From Benthortus sp964440495 (GTDB lineage Archaea; Thermoproteota; Nitrososphaeria_A; Caldarchaeales; Wolframiiraptoraceae), in assembly GCA_964440495.1 (NCBI GenBank), contig CAYTSD010000045.1:1-8241 (forward strand): a stretch of 8,241 nucleotides of DNA, written 5' to 3'. A program made the translations under genes and the position numbers. Of this stretch, positions 1 to 5,438 are shown one piece after another (the first letter of the stretch is position 1; each line of letters begins with the position of its first letter). The notes under the pieces were generated by a model. It saw only the letters and a list, made by a program, of their open reading frames with translations. It was not told the origin of the DNA and did not search any database.

Positions 1-554
1 ATCTCAAGCCCTGAAATCTTCGCGGAGAAGATTGCGCCCCTTACAATTAGCTCAGCTAAGGTGTGGTAGAGCATGTGCCTGCTCTTTATATGCGCCAACT
101 CGTGGGCGATTACCGCTTTTAGCTCCTCTTCATCCAAGATTTTGAGGAGGGGTGAGCCTAATACGAGGACTGGGCTGTCATCGGAGCCGAAGGTGAATGC
201 TATAGGCTTGTCAGCGAAGGCTAGATAGGTTTCTGGAAGAGCCTCTAACCCGAGAACAACCCCACATCTCCTTACAAGGTCGCCTATCCTCGACATGTAT
301 CCGACTCTGACAGCATCTCTTGAGAGACTCTCCATTGCGGACCTCACATAGTTCTTGAGAACGAAGTGCTTAATCAGATGGGGGAGAGGCTCAGTATCCT
401 TCAGAGCTTCCAAGTTATCTCTATCGGATGGGTAGATGTAGTCGTCGATTGCTAGGTCGTAGGGTGTGAGAGGTATAAGCCTGTACCCGCATCTAAGGCA
501 GAAAACCTTCTCAGCCTCCGTGTAGGTTCCGCATCTCGGGCAATAGAGCTCCAA
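1..554 (-). CDS. M48-family zinc metallopeptidase with N-terminal zinc ribbon (C-terminal part beyond window)
   Basis: Reading leftward from 554, the frame stays open to the window edge (184 codons). Residues 5-23 form a zinc ribbon (CPRCG ... CLRCG, Cys5, 8, 19, 22). A helical stretch follows, and HELAH lies at residues 151-155, the HExxH zinc-binding motif of M48 (HtpX/Ste24-like) peptidases. The Glu that would complete the zinc site lies outside the window. The preceding segment (LVLGSPLLKILDEEELKAV) is typical of M48 proteins just before HExxH. No membrane helix is visible before the active site, unlike HtpX, so a cytosolic or peripheral protease is more likely; this is inference. The start is taken as TTG at 554: the stop of the upstream kinase (564-566) is in the same frame four codons earlier, no ATG or GTG lies between, and the zinc ribbon follows at once. 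GGAGGA directly abuts the TTG. Substrate unknown. Likely cotranscribed with dephospho-CoA kinase (9-base gap). Confidence 0.8.
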   Translation of the reverse strand, partial: MELYCPRCGTYTEAEKVFCLRCGYRLIPLTPYDLAIDDYIYPSDRDNLEALKDTEPLPHLIKHFVLKNYVRSAMESLSRDAVRVGYMSRIGDLVRRCGVVLGLEALPETYLAFADKPIAFTFGSDDSPVLVLGSPLLKILDEEELKAVIAHELAHIKSRHMLYHTLAELIVRGAIFSAKISGLE

Positions 555-560
555 TCCTCC
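555..560 (-). promoter_or_regulatory. Shine-Dalgarno-like GGAGGA abutting the TTG start of the M48 peptidase gene
   Basis: The mRNA reads GGAGGA followed immediately by TTG (554-552). The match to the archaeal anti-SD is good but the spacing is essentially zero, which is unusual. A second GTGGAG lies about 12 bases before the TTG, inside the end of the kinase gene, and could serve instead. Confidence 0.35.
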
Positions 561-563
561 ACA

Positions 564-1121
564 CTACTCCACATACCCGATTAACCTGAGTATTCTTATA
601 GCTAAGGCTCTAGAAGATTCACCCACCCTTACCACAACACTCCCCCTCCCAGGCTGCCCATACACTATAATGGTTCCATCGGGCGCTGAGAGTATGGCTG
701 CGAGAGTCAGTAAGTCCTCCTCACCCTCAACGATGAGCAAGGTCTTCTCCAACCTCTTCCTCCTGAGAAGTCTATGGAGTTTCGACGCAGCTTCAGGTGA
801 AATCTCACCAGCTCTGTTGACAACCCTCTCAACATTCTCGGCTTCAAGTCTTAGAGGCTCAACAGGTCTTCTCTCAATTCTTCCATCAATTATGTAGAGA
901 TTCACATCGACATCGTTCTCACTTAGGATTCTTGAGGTATAGTCTCCAACTGCGACTACCAGGGGAGGTTTCTCGGATTCGATTATCCACTTAATCTTTC
1001 CAGCAACCTCTCTTGGACTGCCTGTGATGAGTTTTCCAGCAGGCTTCCTGAGAATCTCCCTAACCTCTCCAGCGAAGACTAGCCTCTTATTGGGAGGCCA
1101 CTTAACCGACTCTGACGGCAT
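564..1121 (-). CDS. GTP-dependent dephospho-CoA kinase (DUF359 family)
   Basis: The 185-residue product matches the archaeal DUF359 family, identified as the GTP-dependent dephospho-CoA kinase that phosphorylates the ribose 3'-hydroxyl of dephospho-CoA in the last step of CoA synthesis. It is unrelated to bacterial CoaE. Visible family motifs are GDYTS at 59-63, an acidic IIDG at 77-80, VEGEED at 131-136 and the glycine-rich VYGQPGRG at 153-160. Length is normal for the family. The ATG at 1121 lies inside spt4 and the two genes overlap by 20 bases in different frames, so translational coupling is likely. The position directly after spt4 is the usual archaeal context. Archaeal S24e and S27ae genes often follow this kinase; here an M48 peptidase does. 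The family usually has Pro after VEGEEDLLTL, and this protein has Ala. Function is by family, not tested. Confidence 0.88.
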   Translation of the reverse strand: MPSESVKWPPNKRLVFAGEVREILRKPAGKLITGSPREVAGKIKWIIESEKPPLVVAVGDYTSRILSENDVDVNLYIIDGRIERRPVEPLRLEAENVERVVNRAGEISPEAASKLHRLLRRKRLEKTLLIVEGEEDLLTLAAILSAPDGTIIVYGQPGRGSVVVRVGESSRALAIRILRLIGYVE

Positions 1122-1296
1122 AGGGGCCAGGCTTCCTCATCCCAAGCTCTTCAGCTATCTGAGAATGCTCAGGGTCTATTATTATGATTAGGCCTAAAAA
1201 GTTTGTTGTAAGGTTTGATGAGCCGCAGTTGTCGCAGACATTTCCCTTAACAACTATCCGCTTACAGTTTCTACACGCCTTCTCCCTCGCAGGCAT
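1102..1296 (-). CDS. spt4: Transcription elongation factor Spt4 (RpoE'')
   Basis: A 64-residue zinc-ribbon protein, the usual length for archaeal Spt4. Four cysteines (8, 11, 21, 24) form the CxxC...CxxC zinc site (CRNC, CDNC). The segment around residues 34-42 and the ending GMRKPGPYAVRVG are typical of the family, including the acidic DPEHSQIAEELG helix. Spt4 binds Spt5 (NusG-like), and the dimer closes the RNA polymerase clamp for processive elongation. The ATG at 1296 is supported by GGGGTGAG seven bases upstream, which overlaps the stop codon of rpo7. Its place between rpo7 and dephospho-CoA kinase is the standard archaeal arrangement, and it is surely part of the same transcript. The 3' end overlaps the next gene by 20 bases. 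Confidence 0.93.
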   Translation of the reverse strand: MPAREKACRNCKRIVVKGNVCDNCGSSNLTTNFLGLIIIIDPEHSQIAEELGMRKPGPYAVRVG

Positions 1297-1303
1297 CCTC
1301 TAT

Positions 1304-1311
1304 CTCACCCC
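1304..1311 (-). promoter_or_regulatory. Shine-Dalgarno site of spt4
   Basis: GGGGTGAG on the mRNA is a strong anti-SD match, with seven bases to the ATG at 1296. It overlaps the TGA stop of rpo7 (1305-1307), which suggests coupled translation. It contrasts with the first genes of operons here, which lack such a site. Confidence 0.65.
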
Positions 1312-1892
1312 TTCTCCGCAACTGCTTTAGCCTTCTCCTCCGACTCCTTAATCTTCTCAAGGCTTTCCCTTATCCATTCAAGTTTACCTAGATAGGGTTG
1401 ACGTGTGGTTACCCCTATCTTTCCAGTTGTGCCTGGAGTTAGGGAGACTGCAACTATTCTGAATCTCACGTCGTCTCCAACCTCAAGCCTCTTCCCAGTC
1501 TTCTTCCCCATGAGAACAGAGTGCCTCTCATCGTAGGATATGTAGTCGTCCATTATCTGTGAGATGTGGAGAAGCGCATCCATGGGCCCTATCCTTATGA
1601 ATGCTCCGAACTCCGTTATCTCAACAACCTCACCTTCACCTACTTCCTGTATTCTAGGCGTGAAGGCGAGGAGCTTTGCCTTAGTCTTATGATAGGTTGA
1701 ACCATTTCTTGGGAGAAGCGCTCCAATCGGGTTCACCTCAGCGTCGACCACCATCACTATGTATCCGAGGCCCTCGAGTATGGTTCCCTCATAATTGTTC
1801 CTAAGCTGTTCGAGAGCTACATTTTTGAGAGGCTTGCCGAAATCTCGTGGAGGTATTCCTACAATATCTTCTATCTCAATAAGTGTGAACAT
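1305..1892 (-). CDS. rpoE1: DNA-directed RNA polymerase subunit Rpo7 (RpoE1)
   Basis: Rpo7 is the archaeal counterpart of eukaryotic Rpb7. With Rpo4 it forms the stalk of RNA polymerase, which helps promoter opening and binds emerging RNA. The 195-residue product has the N-terminal tip domain at about 1-80, starting MFTLIEIEDIVGIPP with GYIVMVVD at 43-50. An S1/OB RNA-binding domain follows at about 84-160, with the signature EGEVVEITEFGAFIRIG and LLHISQI. A charged tail from about 170 is rich in Glu and Lys. The ATG at 1892 is the first in frame and gives the normal N terminus. A TATA-like box about 32 bases upstream suggests that a transcript covering rpo7, spt4, the kinase and the peptidase starts here. 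The following spt4 begins eight bases after the stop. Confidence 0.95.
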   Translation of the reverse strand: MFTLIEIEDIVGIPPRDFGKPLKNVALEQLRNNYEGTILEGLGYIVMVVDAEVNPIGALLPRNGSTYHKTKAKLLAFTPRIQEVGEGEVVEITEFGAFIRIGPMDALLHISQIMDDYISYDERHSVLMGKKTGKRLEVGDDVRFRIVAVSLTPGTTGKIGVTTRQPYLGKLEWIRESLEKIKESEEKAKAVAEKG

Positions 1893-1917
1893 AATCCAAC
1901 ACTCATTAGCTTGACTT

Positions 1918-1930
1918 ATTTTTAAAAGTA
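1918..1930 (-). promoter_or_regulatory. TATA box / BRE candidate upstream of rpo7
   Basis: On the minus strand the sequence reads ACTTTTAAAAATA, close to the archaeal TATA consensus with a BRE-like purine/pyrimidine context before it. Its centre (about 1924) predicts transcription start near 1898, giving a leader of only about six bases before the ATG at 1892. That fits a leaderless or near-leaderless mRNA. It is an inference from spacing and composition. Confidence 0.5.
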
Positions 1931-1951
1931 GCTGATAATTTAAGGGTTTCC

Positions 1952-2338
1952 CTAAAACCTATAACCTTCCAGACTTAGACCCATGTCCCTTCGAACCCTG
2001 AGGACAGGTATCCCAAGCCTCCTAGCATTCTCGATAAGCTGCGAGTCTATCGTCGCCAAAATCAGTTGAAACTTCGAGGCAGCCTCTAGCAACCTCTCAT
2101 CAACACTCCCTGAGCCTGGGAGACTTATATGCCTCATCCTCTCAGAGATCTTTAAAGCTGCTTTAGCCGACATGGCTCTTCTCCCACCTTTTCCAGCAAT
2201 TGTTTTGAGCTCCATTAAGGTATCCTCCAAGACGTATGCCTCTATTTTTTCTCCCAGTGTTTCCTCAGCTTTTTCTAGAAGATTCTCACCTGTTTCCGCC
2301 ATCAGCATTAGGAAGCTTGCATCGAGTAGAATCTTCAT
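1952..2338 (-). CDS. PIN-domain ribonuclease (Fcf1/VapC9-like)
   Basis: A 128-residue single-domain PIN protein. The acidic residues expected of a PIN active site are present: Asp6 (MKILLDASF), Glu43 (LMELK), Asp80 (VDERLLEAA) and Asp98 (ILATIDSQL). These bind metal for RNA cleavage. Archaeal homologues are often called VapC9 or Fcf1-like and commonly sit between aIF2 gamma and rpo7, as here. No antitoxin gene is beside it, so a role in rRNA or general RNA processing fits better than a toxin-antitoxin pair; that is inference from context. Many relatives have Asn before Asp98 (ATND) where this one has Ile. The ATG overlaps the stop of aIF2 gamma by four bases (ATGA), so translation is probably coupled. 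The exact RNA substrate cannot be told from sequence. Confidence 0.85.
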   Translation of the reverse strand: MKILLDASFLMLMAETGENLLEKAEETLGEKIEAYVLEDTLMELKTIAGKGGRRAMSAKAALKISERMRHISLPGSGSVDERLLEAASKFQLILATIDSQLIENARRLGIPVLRVRRDMGLSLEGYRF

Positions 2339-3582
2339 CCCACTATCTTACCGTATCCTATCAGTCTCCATGCTACGCCTATCCTCCGCGAGATTGCTAC
2401 CTTGTCTCCCTCAACGGCCACCACAGGCCTCGTCAGCCTAATCTCAACTCTGTCGCTGGTTCTCTTGGTTACCACGCCGCTTGTCACAGCTGAGTAAATG
2501 TTTAGGACGAGGGGCTCCTTAACGCTTATCGGGGCAACCTTAACCTTCTCTTTGACACCTACCACGAACTCGAATAACTCGTAGTCGAGGGATACCTCAT
2601 AGCGTGTAGGTGGAAGGGTTCCAGGAGCCCCAGCCATGTTTCCAGTCATCCCATCGCTCTTCGTTAGAGCTGGGTCGAGCTTAGTCTCAATCCCGGTAAG
2701 ACCTCCACTCTTCGCCTCCTCAACATCCCTCCCACCAGCCTTAATGTTGACAACCTCGGTTACCAGGGAGCTGTACTTGGCTCCAGGCTCCTCCCTCTCA
2801 GGAACCCCTGGAACTATCTCTATCTCGTCCCCTACCCTCACGACACCCTGTATTATCGAGCCTCCTATAACCCCGCCCTTAATCTTGTTTCCAGGGGTTC
2901 CTGGAGGATTCACGTCGAAGGACCTTAGGATAGGCATTCGGAAGGGTTTTGAGAGCTCTCTCCTAGGGGTTGGGATAAACTTCTCCATGGCCCAGAGCAG
3001 AGGCTCTATCCCGACGCCATGCTGCCCTGAGACGGGAATTATAGGGCTATCCTCGACGCTCGTCCCCTTAACATACTCCTTTATCTCCTCATAGTTTTCA
3101 AGGGCACGCTCCTTAGAGACCAAGTCTATCTTGTTCTGGGCGAAGATTAGGTTCTCTACACCCATTATGAAGGCTGCTTGGAGATGCTCCCTATCCTGAG
3201 GCTGAGGAAATCTGTGCCTTGCATCAACCACGAAGAGGGCTCCGTCAAAGAGGGCTGCTCCCGAGAGCATGGTAACCATTAGTGAGTGATGGCCTGGGCA
3301 GTCTATGAAGGATAACGCTCTGACGAACTCTGTCTTGGAGCCACATCTTGGGCAGACCTCCTTAGAGGTATAGTTGAAGGGCTCCTCACAGCGTGGGCAT
3401 CGGTAGATAGCTGCGTCAGCGTATCCTATCCTTATAGTGATTCCGCGTTTAAGCTCCTCTGAGTGGCGGGCTGGCCATATCCCAGTTATCGCCTGAACTA
3501 TCGTGCTCTTACCATTGTCTACATGTCCCAGCGTCCCTACATTGACTTCAGGTTGGGTTGGCAGAGGCTTAACCGTCGACAA
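2335..3582 (-). CDS. Translation initiation factor aIF2 subunit gamma
   Basis: The gamma subunit is the GTPase core of aIF2, which carries initiator Met-tRNA to the small ribosomal subunit. The 415-residue length is normal. The G domain has G1 at 19-26 (GHVDNGKS), switch I RGITIRIGYA around Thr49, a zinc knuckle with Cys62, 65, 77 and 80, G3 DCPGH at 94-98, G4 NKID at 150-153 and G5 VSGQ near 185. The zinc knuckle and the downstream IRSFDVN-like and KGGVIGGSIIQG segments separate it from EF-Tu and SelB. Domains II and III follow to RLIGYGKIVG. G1 departs from the archaeal GHVDHGKT; Ser and the Cys of DCPGH resemble eukaryotic eIF2 gamma. The start is TTG: an in-frame TGA lies four codons upstream, no other start codon precedes G1, and AGGTGA sits nine bases before it. 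It follows ndk by 52 bases and overlaps the PIN gene. Confidence 0.96.
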   Translation of the reverse strand: MSTVKPLPTQPEVNVGTLGHVDNGKSTIVQAITGIWPARHSEELKRGITIRIGYADAAIYRCPRCEEPFNYTSKEVCPRCGSKTEFVRALSFIDCPGHHSLMVTMLSGAALFDGALFVVDARHRFPQPQDREHLQAAFIMGVENLIFAQNKIDLVSKERALENYEEIKEYVKGTSVEDSPIIPVSGQHGVGIEPLLWAMEKFIPTPRRELSKPFRMPILRSFDVNPPGTPGNKIKGGVIGGSIIQGVVRVGDEIEIVPGVPEREEPGAKYSSLVTEVVNIKAGGRDVEEAKSGGLTGIETKLDPALTKSDGMTGNMAGAPGTLPPTRYEVSLDYELFEFVVGVKEKVKVAPISVKEPLVLNIYSAVTSGVVTKRTSDRVEIRLTRPVVAVEGDKVAISRRIGVAWRLIGYGKIVG

Positions 3583-3591
3583 GCCTTCGAT

Positions 3592-3597
3592 TCACCT
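3592..3597 (-). promoter_or_regulatory. Shine-Dalgarno site fixing the TTG start of aIF2 gamma
   Basis: AGGTGA on the mRNA lies nine bases before TTG at 3582. The TGA inside this motif is also an in-frame stop, so the start cannot be further upstream. With no ATG or GTG before the G1 motif, the TTG start is close to certain. Confidence 0.7.
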
Positions 3598-3634
3598 GTT
3601 CTCAAGCGTCAGCAGCCCCACTCTTAACCCTTTG

Positions 3635-4054
3635 TCAATAGGTCTCCAACTCCTCCTCCGAGAAGAAGATCCTATGCTCCCTCTCGTAGGACTCTGGGCT
3701 GTCCGAGGCGTGGATTAGGTTGTCGGTAAGCTCTAGCGCCAAGTCTCCCCTAATTGTCCCGGCCTCAGCTTTAACTGGGTCTGTGGCGCCGATGAGTCTC
3801 CTGACCACCGAGATCGCTTCCCTGCCCTCTAGGATCATGAGAACCACGGTCTTGCCTGCCACGGTTTCTATGAGGCTTGGATAGAAGGGTTTACCTTCGT
3901 GAACCTTGTAGAGTTCAGCGGCCTTCTCCCTGCTGAGCTTCTCAACCTTCAACTGAAGTATTCTAAGCCCCTTACGCTCAAACCTCGAGATCACCTCCCC
4001 TATGAACCCTCTTCTAACACAGCTAGGCTTCAACATAACGAATGTTCTTTCCAT
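3635..4054 (-). CDS. ndk: Nucleoside diphosphate kinase
   Basis: NDK transfers the gamma phosphate from ATP to other nucleoside diphosphates through a phosphohistidine. The 139-residue product is normal in length. Expected active-site residues are present: Lys9, Tyr49, Arg85, Thr91, Arg102, Asn112 and the catalytic His115 in NLIHASDS. The hairpin segments GKPFYPSL and LIGATDPVKAEAGTIRGD are also typical. Two family signatures vary: KPDG/KPDA at the nucleotide-binding N terminus reads KPSC, and NxxHGSD reads NLIHASD. Neither removes a catalytic residue. It follows rpl24e, as in the widespread archaeal S28e-L24e-NDK cluster. There is no clear Shine-Dalgarno before the ATG at 4054, but a TATA-like element 27 bases upstream could give a leaderless transcript. 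aIF2 gamma follows where many archaea have aIF5B. Confidence 0.95.
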   Translation of the reverse strand: MERTFVMLKPSCVRRGFIGEVISRFERKGLRILQLKVEKLSREKAAELYKVHEGKPFYPSLIETVAGKTVVLMILEGREAISVVRRLIGATDPVKAEAGTIRGDLALELTDNLIHASDSPESYEREHRIFFSEEELETY

Positions 4055-4076
4055 GCCTGGTTTAGGCTAGGAGGCT

Positions 4077-4085
4077 GAATATAGG
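4077..4085 (-). promoter_or_regulatory. Possible internal TATA box before ndk
   Basis: On the minus strand the gap between rpl24e and ndk contains CCTATATTC, centred at about 4081. That is 27 bases before the ATG at 4054, the right distance for transcription to begin at or beside the start codon. ndk also lacks an evident Shine-Dalgarno, which agrees with leaderless translation. Confidence 0.4.
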
Positions 4086-4094
4086 GTTCACCTC

Positions 4095-4289
4095 TCAGCC
4101 TCCACGTCTCTCCTTACCATAGTAGCTTGTCCATTTAAGCTTCCTGGGGTCCCGGCGGAAGTCTATCATGCTGACCTTACATTTTCTTGAGCAGAACCAG
4201 AGCTGTGAGCCGTCCCGCTTCACGTAGAGTATCCCCCGACCATGCGGGAACTCTCTCCCGCAGAAGGCGCAGCGATGGATTGTCCGCAT
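4095..4289 (-). CDS. rpl24e: Ribosomal protein L24e
   Basis: A 64-residue large-subunit protein with the L24e zinc finger: Cys7 and Cys10 (RCAFCGRE), then Cys33 and Cys37 (LWFCSRKC). The family-typical RGILYVKRDG and DPRKLKWT surround it. The frame stays open upstream to an ATG at 4409, which would add 40 residues. I reject that extension because L24e proteins begin just before the first CxxC, as does ATG 4289 (MRTIHRCAFCG), and the extra part has no family resemblance. No strong Shine-Dalgarno precedes 4289; a TATA-like CATTAAATG about 33 bases upstream suggests a short-leader transcript. In most archaea the gene directly follows rps28e. Here a plus-strand gene separates them, so rpl24e must be transcribed from its own promoter or by long antisense readthrough. 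Confidence 0.94.
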   Translation of the reverse strand: MRTIHRCAFCGREFPHGRGILYVKRDGSQLWFCSRKCKVSMIDFRRDPRKLKWTSYYGKERRGG

Positions 4290-4317
4290 AACCCTGTCAA
4301 GTCCCACGGGAAAACAG

Positions 4318-4326
4318 CATTTAATG
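4318..4326 (-). promoter_or_regulatory. Possible TATA box for the rpl24e-ndk-aIF2 gamma transcript
   Basis: CATTAAATG on the minus strand is centred at 4322, 33 bases before the chosen start, predicting a start near 4296. A second AT-rich candidate (GCATAAAGTTTTTTAG on the minus strand, about 4355-4370) would give a longer leader. The two cannot be ranked without 5'-end mapping. Confidence 0.3.
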
Positions 4327-4355
4327 AAGGTTCTCCCCTGGCTGAGGCTGCCTCT

Positions 4356-4394
4356 AAAAAACTTTATGCATGAATCATCAACGACCCTAATTAG
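4356..4394 (+). promoter_or_regulatory. Possible promoter region of the plus-strand exported-protein gene
   Basis: Two AT-rich elements lie in the divergent 131-base region. One is AAAAAACTTTATG at about 4356-4368, which would give a leader of about 30 bases. The other is CTAATTAG at 4386-4393, which would give a near-leaderless start at 4421. GAGTGAG just before the ATG resembles a Shine-Dalgarno but has no spacing. Weak evidence. Confidence 0.25.
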
Positions 4395-4420
4395 ACTCAC
4401 GCCTCCCATTATAGAGTGAG

Positions 4421-5161
4421 ATGTTGGGAGAGACTGTTCGTAGGAAATGGGTTCTAGCTGCAGCCGTTATTCTAATCGTTTCAACCGTCCTGTTCGTAGG
4501 GATGTTCCCGCACGTTGAAGCGGTTAGAAGCGACGACGGGGAAATGGATACGGAATGGGAGCTTCTTGAAGCACCTGTGACATCTGTGGGCAATTCCTCG
4601 ATTACGGTTGCCATGAACGGTGAGGAAGTTGAACTACTCACGGGAGGGAGATGGCTTCTCCTCGACGAATACGCTAACAAAGCCTCTTGGATTGATGCTA
4701 TGAACCATGTAGAGAGGGGGGATGCCTTAGTTGCAGTCCTCACCGTCAGAGGAGAAAATGCAACCAACCGGGTTCTCCTAGGACTGAAGCAGGGAGACCT
4801 GTTCCTCTTCAGAGCTAGATTCCTAGAGCGTTCTGTGAAGAGGCATCTCCGCACGAGGGTCTACATGGGCGTCAGAGGAGAGATTGCTGAAAAGTATGGG
4901 AACTACTTTGTGATAGATAGAGGAGGTTTAAGAGCCTATGTCTTCGTGGGCGGAAGCTGGAGGAAGGCTGGAGACGGTGAAGTAAGCTGGAGCGATGTCT
5001 CAGAAGAGTTTAGGATCGGAGACGAAGTAAGGATATTCTGCCACAACATCGCTGTAATGAATGACAGGTTTGCAGACTCCTTCGGAATCAAAGCCTTCAT
5101 CTGGGGATACAGCGGCGCTATAATGGACCTAACTTCAGGAGCAGCTATCTCAAAGAAATAA
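4421..5161 (+). CDS. Unrecognised exported or membrane-anchored protein with a duplicated domain
   Basis: I do not recognise this 246-residue protein. After Arg7-Arg8-Lys9, residues 10-29 form one hydrophobic helix. VEA at 32-34 could be a signal peptidase site, so the rest is probably outside the membrane, cleaved or anchored. Two N-glycosylation sequons (NSS at 58, NAT at 113) lie in that part. The body appears to be a tandem repeat: residues about 53-125 and 151-229 share GGxW (75-78 and 177-180), WxD (90-92 and 190-192) and GD (100-101 and 200-201), each following alternating hydrophobic strands. That pattern suggests two small beta-barrels, possibly OB-like; this is inference. No catalytic or metal-binding motif is evident. 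Codon usage looks like its neighbours, so recent transfer is not obvious. The gene sits on the opposite strand between rps28e and rpl24e, which are normally adjacent. It ends 13 bases before the rps28e stop codon. Confidence 0.75.
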   Translation: MLGETVRRKWVLAAAVILIVSTVLFVGMFPHVEAVRSDDGEMDTEWELLEAPVTSVGNSSITVAMNGEEVELLTGGRWLLLDEYANKASWIDAMNHVERGDALVAVLTVRGENATNRVLLGLKQGDLFLFRARFLERSVKRHLRTRVYMGVRGEIAEKYGNYFVIDRGGLRAYVFVGGSWRKAGDGEVSWSDVSEEFRIGDEVRIFCHNIAVMNDRFADSFGIKAFIWGYSGAIMDLTSGAAISKK

Positions 5162-5166
5162 CCAAT

Positions 5167-5176
5167 TTTATTTTTT
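5167..5176 (+). terminator. T-rich terminator after the exported-protein gene
   Basis: The plus strand reads TTTTATTTTTTACTTTATC from a few bases after the TAA at 5161. Archaeal termination commonly relies on such T tracts without a hairpin. It overlaps the end of rps28e on the other strand and would limit antisense transcription into that gene. Confidence 0.5.
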
Positions 5177-5402
5177 ACTTTATCTTCTCGGCTTCACGTT
5201 CGGTGTCTAGAAGTATTAGGATGTCTCCAACCCTGACGGGGCCCTTAACGTTTCTGGAGATAACTCTCCCAGCGTCTCTTCCCTCTAGTATTCGGACCCT
5301 CACCTGCGTTACCTCGCCTGTCACACCAGTCCTGCCTACTATCTGCTCCACCACCGCTGGCACAGGCTCTTCCTGTCTCTCTGCTCTGGAGGCCTTGCTC
5401 AT
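5175..5402 (-). CDS. rps28e: Ribosomal protein S28e
   Basis: A 75-residue small-subunit protein with the S28e OB-fold sequence: VVEQIVGRTGVTGEVTQVRV, GRVISRNVKGPVRVGDILILL, and the C-terminal DTEREAEKIK, which matches the conserved ESEREAR-type ending. S28e lies near the mRNA exit channel of the 30S subunit. The N-terminal 12 residues (MSKASRAERQEE) are charged and slightly longer than in many homologues. ATG 5402 has GGAG directly against it. The gene is 34 bases after MEMO on the same strand; the usual partner upstream, L7Ae, is not here. Downstream it converges on the exported-protein gene instead of continuing into rpl24e, so it is detached from its normal operon. Confidence 0.95.
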   Translation of the reverse strand: MSKASRAERQEEPVPAVVEQIVGRTGVTGEVTQVRVRILEGRDAGRVISRNVKGPVRVGDILILLDTEREAEKIK

Positions 5403-5429
5403 CTCCGAAGCTCTGAACCGTTACCCAGA

Positions 5430-5438
5430 TTCTTAACT
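5430..5438 (-). promoter_or_regulatory. Possible TATA element for rps28e
   Basis: AGTTAAGAA on the minus strand, overlapping the MEMO stop codon, is centred 32 bases before ATG 5402. It would give a short-leader transcript. The match is weak, and cotranscription from MEMO is equally possible. Confidence 0.22.

Noticed and set aside
1939..1957. Small inverted repeat AGGG-AAA-CCCT at the PIN gene stop codon
   Set aside because: Only a four-base-pair core with a mismatch outside it and no T tract directly after; too weak for a terminator call.
2636..3094. Open frame on the plus strand opposite aIF2 gamma
   Set aside because: Antisense shadow of an unmistakable gene; Ser/Pro/Leu-rich with no family resemblance.
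4355..4385. Box C-like TTGATGA on the minus strand, possible C/D-box RNA
   Set aside because: The first base departs from RUGAUGA and no CUGA box D or paired D'/C' boxes follow at suitable distance.
4290..4409. Forty-residue N-terminal extension of L24e from an upstream ATG
   Set aside because: L24e starts immediately before the first CxxC; the extension has no family similarity and covers the divergent promoter region.
4387..4854. Long open frame on the minus strand opposite the exported-protein gene
   Set aside because: Low-complexity Ser/Thr/Arg-rich translation with no recognisable motif; it mirrors a plus-strand gene with a clear membrane helix and domain repeat.
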